Shown piece after piece: positions 26,818 to 34,974 of a stretch of 45,002 nucleotides of DNA. A program made the position numbers and the translations under genes. Numbering within the stretch: position 1 is the first letter of the stretch; the number at the start of each line of letters is the position of its first letter. Under the pieces are notes generated by a model. The model was not told where the DNA came from, did no database searches, and saw only the letters and a list, made by a program, of their open reading frames with translations. Source of the DNA: Flavipsychrobacter sp. (GTDB taxonomy: Bacteria; Bacteroidota; Bacteroidia; Chitinophagales; Chitinophagaceae); the NCBI GenBank assembly GCA_025963465.1, contig JAOQAP010000013.1, positions 1 through 45,002 on the forward strand, given 5' to 3'.

Positions 26818-27863
26818 TGTTTGTATTATCCAGCGACATAACTATTGGCAAATTCCATTTCAGTGGTATAAATAATGTACTCATCAGGCGCAGTATATAT
26901 AGCATTGAAGAAACTGCGACGATAACTATTCCTTCAATTGCCAGGATAATACGTAACGGGAAAGTGCAGCCTGAATTGATAACAACAGGCAGACTGTTTA
27001 CAGAAGGAGATCCGGTGATCATTAAGCTTGGATACAATAACGCACTCCAGACGGAATTCCGAGGATTTGTAAAACGACAGAATCTAAAAATACCCCTGGA
27101 AGTAGAATGTGAGGGATATAGCTGGCAATTAAGAAGGAATAAGATAAAAGAGGTGTCAGGCGAAGTAACAATCAAAGAACTACTGAAGAACGCCGTATCT
27201 GGAATAAACAGTCGTTATAGGATATCTGTTGAATGCAAAGTAGACATTACCTTAAATAATGTGCATTTTAAGAACGAAAGCGGGTTTGATATAATTAACA
27301 GCATATCTAAATATACTGACGGAAATCTTACTTGTTTCTTTATAAGACCAGATACTTTATGGTGCGGATTGCTATACACTGAATGCGCTAAAGGCAATAA
27401 TATATTAAGTACACCACAGATCAAATACAGGCTTGGATATAATGTAATAAAAGACAATTCGCTGAAAGAGCGCTTAACGGATAGTGACCCTACACAGGTA
27501 ATTTATAGCAAAAAACTTCCTAAAGGAGAGAAAATATCCGGTACTTCTGACGCATTCAGGAAATATGTAAGGACACACAATAAGATACTGAATCAAATAA
27601 AGGAAGCACCAGTGTTAAAGAAACTTGCCAATGAAAAGGCTTACCAATTGAATTACATAGGTTATGAAGGTACGATCAACACTTTTCTTGAGCCTTATGC
27701 TATACCGGGATATGAAGCATTTATCGTTGACAGTCGGTATCCGGAGCGCAACGCTATTTATTTAATAGAAAGTGTAGAAACAACTTTCGGGATATCTGGT
27801 GCGCGTAGAAAAGTTGAGGTTGGTATAAAATTTAGTTCTGCAAAAATAATGCTACATGAATAA
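26817..27863 (+). CDS. Baseplate hub protein, gpD/gp44-like
   Basis: The 348-residue protein has the order of hub proteins: an N-terminal beta domain (ITIGKFHFSGINNVLIRR, ETATITIPSIARI), a GDPVIIKLGYN strand with a LQTEFRGFVKRQNLKI loop, and a C-terminal RRKVEVGIKF. Hubs form a trimer that joins the tube to the spike. It overlaps the preceding gene by 1 base and the spike gene by 8. Confidence 0.65.
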   Translation: MFVLSSDITIGKFHFSGINNVLIRRSIYSIEETATITIPSIARIIRNGKVQPELITTGRLFTEGDPVIIKLGYNNALQTEFRGFVKRQNLKIPLEVECEGYSWQLRRNKIKEVSGEVTIKELLKNAVSGINSRYRISVECKVDITLNNVHFKNESGFDIINSISKYTDGNLTCFFIRPDTLWCGLLYTECAKGNNILSTPQIKYRLGYNVIKDNSLKERLTDSDPTQVIYSKKLPKGEKISGTSDAFRKYVRTHNKILNQIKEAPVLKKLANEKAYQLNYIGYEGTINTFLEPYAIPGYEAFIVDSRYPERNAIYLIESVETTFGISGARRKVEVGIKFSSAKIMLHE

Positions 27864-28407
27864 GAACACTACAAGAATAAAAGACGGCATTAGAGCCTTA
27901 GCAGGAATGCCTCATGAGATCATTAGTGGAACTGTGATTGCAGGAAGCATAAATGATTCTTCATTTACGATGAGCGTACAACCCAACGACGACAGTGCGC
28001 CAATTAAACATGTAATGTTGACAACGGCTACAGAGAATGACAATGGTGTTATCCTGTTCCCCAAGGAGGGCAGCAATGTTGTAATTGGAAGTGTTGATGG
28101 TAGCGGGGAATGGGTATTGCTTAGATGCGGTGAAATAACAAAGATCAAAGCGAAGATCATCGACGTGGAGTATGAAATAGATGACGCTCAGGTAAAAATA
28201 CAAAATGGCGGATCACTGTTTAATATTGGAAGTACTGTATTCAAAATGAATACATCGGGCGAAAGCTTATTTCAGCTATTGAAAGACCTGATAACAGAAT
28301 TGACGGCACTCACAGTAACAACCAGTACCGGTATAAGCAGCACGCCGAATAATACTACAAATTTCAGCGCACTCCTAGTAAGACTAAACAATTTGCTGAG
28401 CGCATAA
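27856..28407 (+). CDS. Baseplate spike protein, gpV/gp45-like
   Basis: The 183-residue protein has an OB-fold-like N-terminus (ISGTVIAGSINDSSFTMSVQ, GVILFPKEGSNVVIGSVDGS) followed by a short stretch of repeating hydrophobic and polar residues (IIDVEYEIDDAQVKI) that can form a small triple-stranded beta-helix, then a helical end. It would tip the tube and pierce the target envelope. It has no attached toxin domain or PAAR motif. Confidence 0.65.
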   Translation: MNKNTTRIKDGIRALAGMPHEIISGTVIAGSINDSSFTMSVQPNDDSAPIKHVMLTTATENDNGVILFPKEGSNVVIGSVDGSGEWVLLRCGEITKIKAKIIDVEYEIDDAQVKIQNGGSLFNIGSTVFKMNTSGESLFQLLKDLITELTALTVTTSTGISSTPNNTTNFSALLVRLNNLLSA

Positions 28408-28420
28408 AAAGTATAATACT

Positions 28421-28720
28421 ATGGCAAGAGAAATGACTGACATAAGTCTGGATGAATCTGAAGATCTGTTAATATCCTCAGGTGATTTTATTGTAAATGA
28501 ATGCACCGCCCAGCATCAGCGCCAGCTGGTATTGAACAATAGTGGTGATTTTAAACAGAATCCAACTGTATCTGTAGGCATTGTTGACTACCTGGATGAT
28601 GAGAATTACCAGGACCTTATGAGAAAAATTAGTCTTGAATTTATCAAAGATGGTATGGATGTAAAAAGTGTGACGCTCGATGCGACAGGAGTAATAAAGA
28701 CAGATGCATACTACCAATAA
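28421..28720 (+). CDS. Baseplate wedge protein, gp25/W-like
   Basis: The 99-residue protein follows the spike gene, the position of gp25/gpW in contractile systems. Its pattern (ISLDESEDLLISSGDFIVNE, QHQRQLVLNNSGDFKQNP) agrees with the short gp25-like proteins of Mu-type phages in this phylum, and the end repeats a strand. It would link the sheath base to the wedge. Family assignment rests mainly on order and size. Confidence 0.6.
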   Translation: MAREMTDISLDESEDLLISSGDFIVNECTAQHQRQLVLNNSGDFKQNPTVSVGIVDYLDDENYQDLMRKISLEFIKDGMDVKSVTLDATGVIKTDAYYQ

Positions 28721-28759
28721 CCGGTCTAAGTCTTTACACAATCAAAACACGAAATATCT

Positions 28760-29731
28760 ATGGATAATACAATAACGGTAAAACCCAACCAAAGCATGCT
28801 TGATGTTATTCTCCAGGCTTTGGGAAGTATCGAAACAGGGATGTCCTTCTGCGCTTATAACAATATTTCAATTAGCGACACACCTATAGTTGGGACATCA
28901 TACAAAATACCTTCAACAAATGATATTCAATTATTGTCGGACCAAAGCACATTGAAATATTACGGAGAGAACGACATAGTAGTTGGCACACTTGGTTCAG
29001 CACCTCCGATATCTCTTGGAATGACCATTGTTTTAAAGCCATTCCTGAATTCAATGTATGAAGGTGGTTTTGCCCCACCAGTGCAGGGATACTATGGAAT
29101 AATATTCGACTGCACTCCTGACTTTACTAATATCAACCCACTTGTCGCTTCATATCCCGGAGACAATAAACTGACTTATGAAGAGTATTCAGCAATGTAT
29201 GCGGGGACGCCACCTACTATTACATTGGAGATCGGAGGGCTACCAATGGCAGCTAAACATCTTTGGTACCAGGTACCGTGGGTAAGTCCCCAAAATGTAT
29301 GGGTGTGGAATCCACATTTTACCGGACAAACTATAACATTTGAAGATATAGCAGGAAACACAGCGATATTTGCACCGGTTATTGTACTGATAGACAATGT
29401 TCCGCTCTTTCATGAACAGATGATTGCCAGTCTCCAGGTCGACTTTGTTTCGTCTGACAGCAATACTGTCACACTTCGTCTTACCAGGAGTCACCTACCT
29501 CCTGTTTACACAAATGTCATACCTCCTTATGGACATATGGAGATGCACTGGGTAGTAGCCGGCGCAGTACCATACGAAGATCCTGCCAATGCGGGAAATC
29601 CGGACATACAACTGATCGACCTGACACCGGGATTGCATACACTAGGTGTAGAAACGGAATACATAGATGATGTAACACCTTTTACATTTCCTGCACGCAG
29701 TCTTTGTACACAGGTCATCGAAATAGCATAA
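28760..29731 (+). CDS. LysM-like baseplate protein
   Basis: The 323-residue protein starts with a LysM-like region (ITVKPNQSMLDVILQALGSI ... VGTSYKIPS, residues 3-50). The same kind of domain precedes J genes in other Bacteroidota phages, where it is thought to hold baseplate or peptidoglycan contacts. The remaining part is rich in aromatic and Pro residues and probably beta sheet, possibly a fibre-attachment or carbohydrate-binding section; I do not recognise it. Confidence 0.5.
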   Translation: MDNTITVKPNQSMLDVILQALGSIETGMSFCAYNNISISDTPIVGTSYKIPSTNDIQLLSDQSTLKYYGENDIVVGTLGSAPPISLGMTIVLKPFLNSMYEGGFAPPVQGYYGIIFDCTPDFTNINPLVASYPGDNKLTYEEYSAMYAGTPPTITLEIGGLPMAAKHLWYQVPWVSPQNVWVWNPHFTGQTITFEDIAGNTAIFAPVIVLIDNVPLFHEQMIASLQVDFVSSDSNTVTLRLTRSHLPPVYTNVIPPYGHMEMHWVVAGAVPYEDPANAGNPDIQLIDLTPGLHTLGVETEYIDDVTPFTFPARSLCTQVIEIA

Positions 29732-29749
29732 CATTAAAAATAAAAAATA

Positions 29750-30577
29750 ATGGCAAGAACTATAGCAGAGATACAGGCTGGAATGATAGCAACAAAAGCC
29801 GCCGACACCTCCCTCTCCGGATTGACAAGTACAAGCCAATCAGCTATTTGGCTGTTGTGGACGTGGGTGGTAGCTACAGCACAATGGACGCTGGAGCAAT
29901 TATTTGACGCACATAAAAATGAAGTTGCATCGATCATTAGTACTCAAAAACCACATACGTTACAATGGTATGTGGCTATGGCCAAAGCGTACCAGAAAGG
30001 AATAACACTTCCTCCGGACACTGATGTGTACCCATTAGTACCGCCTGCAGACCCTTCGGTATTGATCGTGGCATATGCTGCTGCAGTCGAGCTCATTGGT
30101 ATTGTACGAATTAAAGTAGCCAAAAGCAACAGCGGCTCATTAGCTAAATTAGGCACAGACCTTCCCGCTTTCCAGGCATACATGACCAGGATAAAAGATG
30201 CAGGCGTACGATTGCAGATAACCAGCGATGACCCTGATACTCTGCAACTGGCATTAGGTATTTACTACGATCCATTAATACTTGATAATACCGGCGCAAG
30301 ACTAGACGGCACGTCTGCTACACCTGTGAAAGATGCGATCAGATCTTTTCTTGAAAATCTGCCCTTCAACGGATTATTTGTATTGAACTACCTCATTAAG
30401 GCTTTGCAATCGATAGAGGGTGTAAGAATAGGCGAAGTAGTGACGGCCCAGGCGCAATACGGACTGCTTCCATACACGAATATTCCTGTGGAGTATCTGC
30501 CGGATTCCGGGTATATGGCATTAGATGAAACGTTCTTTGACGCCAATATTACCTATACAGCACATACCCCCATTTAA
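29750..30577 (+). CDS. Baseplate wedge protein, J-like
   Basis: The 275-residue protein begins MARTIAEIQAGMIATKAAD and continues with a helix (SAIWLLWTWVVATAQWTLEQ), then IIS-QKPHT and a beta/helix core ending in VEYLPDSGYMALDETFFDA. This arrangement matches the shortened gpJ-like proteins of Bacteroidota Mu-like phages. J proteins form the triangular wedge around the hub. The next gene, I-like, follows by 55 bases. Confidence 0.6.
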   Translation: MARTIAEIQAGMIATKAADTSLSGLTSTSQSAIWLLWTWVVATAQWTLEQLFDAHKNEVASIISTQKPHTLQWYVAMAKAYQKGITLPPDTDVYPLVPPADPSVLIVAYAAAVELIGIVRIKVAKSNSGSLAKLGTDLPAFQAYMTRIKDAGVRLQITSDDPDTLQLALGIYYDPLILDNTGARLDGTSATPVKDAIRSFLENLPFNGLFVLNYLIKALQSIEGVRIGEVVTAQAQYGLLPYTNIPVEYLPDSGYMALDETFFDANITYTAHTPI

Positions 30578-30632
30578 TGTATATCGTACCACACTTTTAA
30601 TTAAACATATCCTCTAAAAAAGCACGGAGATC

Positions 30633-31142
30633 ATGGGACTATTCGATGTTGATTATAATAGATTATCGTGGCAGAATATGCCAGTCAGGCTACGAAAAAG
30701 TATTCATTATGCATGGCTCAAATGTTTGGTGTTACCGGTAGTTTACTTACATGGCCTGTTTACAACTAACCGGGCAAATAACTTGTACAGGCTAAATCAC
30801 AGTAGCCAGGTGTGTTATATTGAGGCATTACTAAACGATACGTTTGACAATATAGACAGAGGAATATTTATCAGTGAGATCGAGTACCATGACCCTGTAT
30901 ATATTTATGAATCGCTGGAGAATAAACCTGTTTATATAGATCTCATCAGTGAGATTGGAACGAGTATTATTCTCCCGCCGGACCCCATTCCATTGTATAC
31001 AGATGCAGAAGTAAGTTTTACCGCTCCGTTCTTTATTGTCAATGTCCCGTCAACTATCATCTTCGATATCACCAGGATGAAAGCACTAATAGATCAGTAC
31101 CGCCTTGCAGGAAGAACAATTTACCAGATCGTAACTTTTTAA
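30633..31142 (+). CDS. Baseplate wedge protein, I-like
   Basis: The 169-residue product lies between J-like and fibre genes, the place of gpI. It starts MGLFDVDYNRLSWQNMP, has a helical segment near 25-45 (YAWLKCLVLPVVYLHGLF) and a beta-rich end (DAEVSFTAPFFIVNVP, DQYRLAGRTIYQI). The role, joining the wedge to tail fibres, is inferred from order. Confidence 0.55.
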   Translation: MGLFDVDYNRLSWQNMPVRLRKSIHYAWLKCLVLPVVYLHGLFTTNRANNLYRLNHSSQVCYIEALLNDTFDNIDRGIFISEIEYHDPVYIYESLENKPVYIDLISEIGTSIILPPDPIPLYTDAEVSFTAPFFIVNVPSTIIFDITRMKALIDQYRLAGRTIYQIVTF

Positions 31143-31166
31143 TTACAACCATAAAATACTCAAATC

Positions 31167-32006
31167 GTGAAAGCAATAGATTTTACTCAGCCCGGCGGTT
31201 TCCCGCTTACACAAGACCAACTCGATTACCTGCAAAGCGCTTATACAGAGTGTCTGAACACTCTTGGCTGCCTGGGCAGCAACAATAGTACACCAGCGAT
31301 GCTTAGTGGTATGGAAAGCACACCGGGAATTGGCGGATCAACTAACGTAAGTGCAGGATGGTTTTTCTACAATGGAGAGTTGGTCCGTTTCCCGGCGCAG
31401 AGCTACCCTGCGGTATCGCCTGGCAATGCTATGTATGTAGTAATAACACCCGGGGCCGGTCCGCTTACCTACCACGACGGCAGCACACCAAATGTAATAC
31501 TCGAAAAAACGGGCTTACTGCTGCAACTGGTAAACACAACCCCAACAGATGCAACACATTTTTTGCTTGATGACATAATACCATTTGGTGTCGGGCTGGG
31601 GCTAAACAATCGCGAGGCTTCATGGAATAGCCTTGTGGTAAATACACTGCCGGCAGTAGGTGGTGTTACAGGCACCATCTTTTATAAAAAGAATTCCCTG
31701 ACAAATACATTACATATCAGGGCCAACCTGGCTGCAAACAATGCACAAAATTTTCCGCCTTCTACTGCAGCAATATATTCTTTGATGGGAACCTTACCGG
31801 CAGGTTATGTACCAAATAACATTGCACTCTTTACCGCTAGCTATTTTGCATCATTCCTTATCAAAGACGATCTGGGTGTCGCATGGGTGAAGCAAGTGAA
31901 TTGCGCTGTCAATACAGGTGGTCAAATCTTTGTCAACTGGCTACGCCCTGACATTTCAATAGGAGCTTACGGTCTTGATTTCAATACGATCATACCGCTC
32001 GACTAG
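31167..32006 (+). CDS. Tail fibre / receptor-binding protein
   Basis: The 279-residue protein is the last gene of the block. It starts with a Gly/Pro-rich attachment-like region (FTQPGGFPLTQDQLDYLQSA), then NVSAGWFFYNGELVRFP and a beta-rich C-terminus ending SIGAYGLDFNTIIPLD. Short fibres of this size are usual in phages of this phylum. No fibre-assembly chaperone follows. Its stop is one base from that of mreD on the other strand. The target receptor cannot be predicted. Confidence 0.55.
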   Translation: MKAIDFTQPGGFPLTQDQLDYLQSAYTECLNTLGCLGSNNSTPAMLSGMESTPGIGGSTNVSAGWFFYNGELVRFPAQSYPAVSPGNAMYVVITPGAGPLTYHDGSTPNVILEKTGLLLQLVNTTPTDATHFLLDDIIPFGVGLGLNNREASWNSLVVNTLPAVGGVTGTIFYKKNSLTNTLHIRANLAANNAQNFPPSTAAIYSLMGTLPAGYVPNNIALFTASYFASFLIKDDLGVAWVKQVNCAVNTGGQIFVNWLRPDISIGAYGLDFNTIIPLD

Positions 32007-32007
32007 A

Positions 32008-32553
32008 TCATATACGCGACGTGCTTTGTCTTGTAAACAAAAGCAGGTAAGCAATAATGAACAACATAGATGTAATAGCTGACGCTACGATCTTTAGTAG
32101 CAGGAATCCGAAATTGGAAAAATTCCATAATTCCAGGGTAAAGAAAACAAAATGATGCAGTATGATCAGGAAAGCGCTGTACACCAGGAACGGCATCCAT
32201 CCCATACTTTTTATTGAAGGATGCTGGCCTGCATATTCCGATAAATTCCTTGGTAGTAATGCGCTCAATACATTTGTGCGTAAATAGGCAATAAGTATAG
32301 TAGCGCATGCGTGCATACCGGCTGTATTCATAAATGTATCAACAGAAACACCCATTATAAAACCTAAGATCAGCAATGCCCACACAGGTGTTTCAAAGGG
32401 CAATAACAAAATGAAAAGCGGGTATACATAAGGAATAAATACCGGGAAGCCGGAAGGTTCACTCCACCAGCGCAGTGTTATCTTGTTCAGGATCAGCACC
32501 TGCAGCAGGATGATGATACAAAAACGCAAGATATTTTTTATGTACACGTTCAT
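32008..32553 (-). CDS. mreD: Rod shape-determining protein MreD
   Basis: MreD is the inner-membrane partner of MreC in the elongasome. The 181-residue protein has about five membrane helices (for example YVYPLFILLLPFETPVWALL) and ends in a short polar tail. Its start lies 2 bases after the mreC stop codon, so the genes are coupled. mrdA (PBP2) and rodA, which often follow mreD, are not in the window; the phage-like block lies there instead. Confidence 0.88.
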   Translation of the reverse strand: MNVYIKNILRFCIIILLQVLILNKITLRWWSEPSGFPVFIPYVYPLFILLLPFETPVWALLILGFIMGVSVDTFMNTAGMHACATILIAYLRTNVLSALLPRNLSEYAGQHPSIKSMGWMPFLVYSAFLIILHHFVFFTLELWNFSNFGFLLLKIVASAITSMLFIIAYLLLFTRQSTSRI

Positions 32554-32555
32554 GG

Positions 32556-33410
32556 CTATTTTTTTGCTGATGAATCTTCAAGCTGTTTCTTTTCAGTCAC
32601 CATCTTGTTTTCTATTACATACACATACTGCAGGTTATGAAAATTAGTTGATGACTGCAGGTATATCAGCTGCATCGTATTTTTCTTCACTGCTTCCGTT
32701 CTTACTACAGTACCTATAAGTATATCAGGGGAAAAGATGGAAAATACTGCCGTATAAATGGAGTCGCCCTTTTTTACTTTTACCTGCTGAGGCACATCTG
32801 TCATAAGCAGCGCATCGGGCTGTTTCTCATCCCACACTATATAGCCATTCGTGCCGTCTTTCAATTTTGCACTTACCTTTTGTTTGGAGCTAAGTATAGA
32901 TAAGACGCTGGAAAAATGTGCTGAAACATGCTCTACACGGCCAACTATACCGGTCCCTGATATTACTGCCATGTTTTTGGCTATGCCATCATTCGAGCCC
33001 CTGTTAATGGTTATGTAGTTATCGCTGGCATTGGTGGAATTATTGATCACACGTGCTGTGCGGTATTTATAGTCAGCAAATTTTACAATGTGTATGTTGG
33101 AATCTGTGGGATTTATACGCTTATGCACCATACTGTCTTTCAGCGTATCTATACTATGCAGATGGTCTATCTCGTTTCTCAGGTGTGCATTCTCATTCAG
33201 CAGGCTGTCATTCATTTTTCTTAGCCCGAAATAATAGACAACATCGCTTTGCTTTTTGTATACGATACCCGACACTGTATTGGCAGAGCTGACTATATCA
33301 TTGCCCTGCAGCGTATTTGTGCGTTCAATAAGAATGATACATACTATTTCCAGGGCCAGAAATAATATGAGATTGAAAAAGCGGCGAATAAATAAAATGA
33401 AATTGCGCAC
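32556..33410 (-). CDS. mreC: Rod shape-determining protein MreC
   Basis: MreC scaffolds the periplasmic side of the cell-elongation machinery. The 284-residue protein has a membrane helix near residues 10-28, a coiled-coil stretch (KMNDSLLNENAHLRNEIDHL), and the two beta domains with GIVGRVEHVSAHFSSVLSIL and VKKGDSIYTAVFSIFSPDIL. Order and spacing with mreB upstream and mreD downstream are typical. Confidence 0.92.
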   Translation of the reverse strand: MRNFILFIRRFFNLILFLALEIVCIILIERTNTLQGNDIVSSANTVSGIVYKKQSDVVYYFGLRKMNDSLLNENAHLRNEIDHLHSIDTLKDSMVHKRINPTDSNIHIVKFADYKYRTARVINNSTNASDNYITINRGSNDGIAKNMAVISGTGIVGRVEHVSAHFSSVLSILSSKQKVSAKLKDGTNGYIVWDEKQPDALLMTDVPQQVKVKKGDSIYTAVFSIFSPDILIGTVVRTEAVKKNTMQLIYLQSSTNFHNLQYVYVIENKMVTEKKQLEDSSAKK

Positions 33411-33494
33411 TTTTTGTAGCTGGGATGAGTTGTTATTATATAAGTTGTATGTACAAATTGCCTGTATTGCATTTACAATACAGGCAATTGAAAA

Positions 33495-34529
33495 TTATTT
33501 CATCAGGAATGGCATTCTTGCAATATTCTTAAGCGCCATACCGGTACCACGCACCACAGCACGAAGAGGATCGTCTGCTACATGTACGGGCAATTTTATT
33601 TTATGCGATATCCGCTTATCCAGACCACGCAGCAATGCACCACCACCTGTCAGGTACAGGCCGCGGCGATAGATATCAGATGCAAGTTCCGGTGGTGTAC
33701 TTTCCAATGCTTTCAGGATCGCTTCTTCTATTTTGAATATTGATTTATCCAGTGCCTCAGCTACTTCCTGGTAGGAGACCATGATCTGTTTAGGGATACC
33801 TGTTACCAGGTCACGTCCGTTCACAGCAATATCATCGGGTGGGTTGTCCAGCTCTTTCAGTGCAGATCCTACGTGTATCTTTATTTGTTCTGCTGTACGC
33901 TCCCCTATCATAAGACTATGGTAGCGGCGCATGGTTTCCATTATGTCACTTGTAAACTCATCGCCTGCTATTCTTATCGATTGGTCACATACTATACCAG
34001 CCAGTGCTATTACGGATATACCTGTAGTACCACCGCCTATATCAATGATCATGTTACCTGTAGGCTCTTCTACATCTATTCCTATGCCCAGCGCTGCGGC
34101 CATTGGCTCATGTATCATATACACTTCCTTGGCGCCTGCCTGCTCTGCTGAATCCCTTACCGCACGCTTTTCTACCTCTGTAATGCTCGATGGTATGCAA
34201 ATAACCATGCGCCAGCTCGGCGGGAACATTGGCTTCTTTGGATATACAAGCTTTATCATTTCCCTCAGCATTCCTTCCGCTGCATTAAAGTCGGCTATTA
34301 CACCATCTTTTAATGGTCTTATTGTTTTTAGATTCTCATGTGTTTTTTCATGCATCATCATTGCCTTTTTACCTACAGCTACTATTTTATTAGTGCTGCG
34401 GTCTATGGCAACTATAGATGGTTCATCTACCACCACCTGGTCGTTATGTATGATAAGTGTATTTGCAGTACCCAGATCTATTGCTATCTCTTGTGTCAGA
34501 AATTTAAAAAAGCCTAAAAAGCTACTCAT
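33495..34529 (-). CDS. mreB: Rod shape-determining protein MreB
   Basis: MreB is the actin-like ATPase that forms filaments at the inner membrane and organises lateral wall synthesis. The 344-residue protein has the phosphate-1 loop DLGTANT at 18-24, the phosphate-2 region DIGGGTTGISV, EEPTGNMI, and the adenosine motif LTGGGALLRG. An N-terminal amphipathic helix (FLGFFKFL) may bind membrane. It is the first gene of the mreBCD run. Confidence 0.97.
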   Translation of the reverse strand: MSSFLGFFKFLTQEIAIDLGTANTLIIHNDQVVVDEPSIVAIDRSTNKIVAVGKKAMMMHEKTHENLKTIRPLKDGVIADFNAAEGMLREMIKLVYPKKPMFPPSWRMVICIPSSITEVEKRAVRDSAEQAGAKEVYMIHEPMAAALGIGIDVEEPTGNMIIDIGGGTTGISVIALAGIVCDQSIRIAGDEFTSDIMETMRRYHSLMIGERTAEQIKIHVGSALKELDNPPDDIAVNGRDLVTGIPKQIMVSYQEVAEALDKSIFKIEEAILKALESTPPELASDIYRRGLYLTGGGALLRGLDKRISHKIKLPVHVADDPLRAVVRGTGMALKNIARMPFLMK

Positions 34530-34783
34530 TATGGCGTCAATTTTATAATAATCGCAAAGGTGCGAAAAAGAATCCCGGTTATTTCGGATAGTTTTATCCT
34601 GTGAGCAAAATTATGTAAATAATTATCCCCGATGAGGTAATTTATGAGACATGTGTACAAAATGTCAATTATTATTAAAAAGATACTCATGTTACATTAT
34701 TTTCACCTTTGTATACATATATTTAAAATAGAAAAATGCTGGCTGTTTTGCATGCGTAATCCAGGATTTTGCTCCATACAAAA

Positions 34784-34815
34784 TTCGACCTACTCATTAT
34801 TTTTTTATACTTTTG
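34784..34815 (+). promoter_or_regulatory. carB promoter candidate
   Basis: TTCG at 34784-34787 and TACTTTTG at 34808-34815 are 20 bases apart, one mismatch from the Bacteroidota consensus. Transcription would begin near 34821, giving a leader of about 150 bases before the carB start. Confidence 0.5.
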
Positions 34816-34819
34816 CACC

Positions 34820-34841
34820 TCGGGCGTTGAGCCCGATTTTT
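34820..34841 (+). terminator. Terminator-like hairpin at the 5' end of the carB leader
   Basis: A 6-bp stem (34820-34825 with 34831-34836) with a GTTGA loop is directly followed by five T. It looks like an intrinsic terminator and sits at the expected transcription start of carB. It could be an attenuator, a 5' stabiliser, or the end of an unrecognised short upstream transcript. Confidence 0.45.
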
Positions 34842-34974
34842 ATATCTGCTCATCGCTCGCAAATTCAAAAGACAAAATTCAAGCATATCTGAATTTTCTA
34901 GTGTTTTCACTTAGCCCTTTTGATCTGGTTTTTTCGTTTTATTTTATTTTATTTTTTGAATACTAATTTATACA

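Larger units (their letters stand above)
18978..32006 (+). mobile_element. Phage-derived contractile-tail and capsid block without packaging genes
   Basis: The plus-strand gene order follows the right half of a Mu-like phage: protease/scaffold, capsid, sheath, tube, chaperone, tape measure, hub, spike, wedge proteins, fibre. Spacing is tight and all frames are open. Transposase, integrase, terminase, portal, Mu gp30-like protein, neck proteins and a recognisable endolysin or holin are not seen, and no terminal repeats were found. It may be a prophage remnant or a domesticated particle; the sequence alone does not decide. Confidence 0.75.
34530..34974. other. Divergent intergenic region, mreB / carB
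   Basis: The 445 bases hold the mreB promoter on the left and a carB promoter (34784-34815) with a structured leader on the right. No convincing gene was found; open frames at 34644-34892 and 34769-34966 are T-rich with no protein-like composition. A second, weaker 7-bp hairpin lies at 34874-34897. Confidence 0.5.

Noticed and set aside
18978-32006. Type VI secretion or extracellular contractile injection system of the Afp/PVC type
   Set aside because: There is one Mu-like sheath, no AAA+ ATPase, no TssB/TssC pair, no paralogous tube genes and no toxin cargo; capsid and protease genes are present. Mu-like phage order explains the genes better.
32023-32044. Hairpin inside mreD as terminator of the tail operon
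   Set aside because: The stem is short with a bulge and there is no T-run after it, so it is unlikely to stop transcription.
18610-32100. Attachment-site repeats or a target-site duplication flanking the block
   Set aside because: No direct repeat shared between the two ends was visible. The 10-base repeat at 18683 and 18908 lies wholly on the left side and could arise by chance.
34644-34966. Open frames in the mreB-carB gap
   Set aside because: They are rich in Phe, Leu and Ser from T-rich DNA, overlap the promoter and leader signals, and resemble no known protein.
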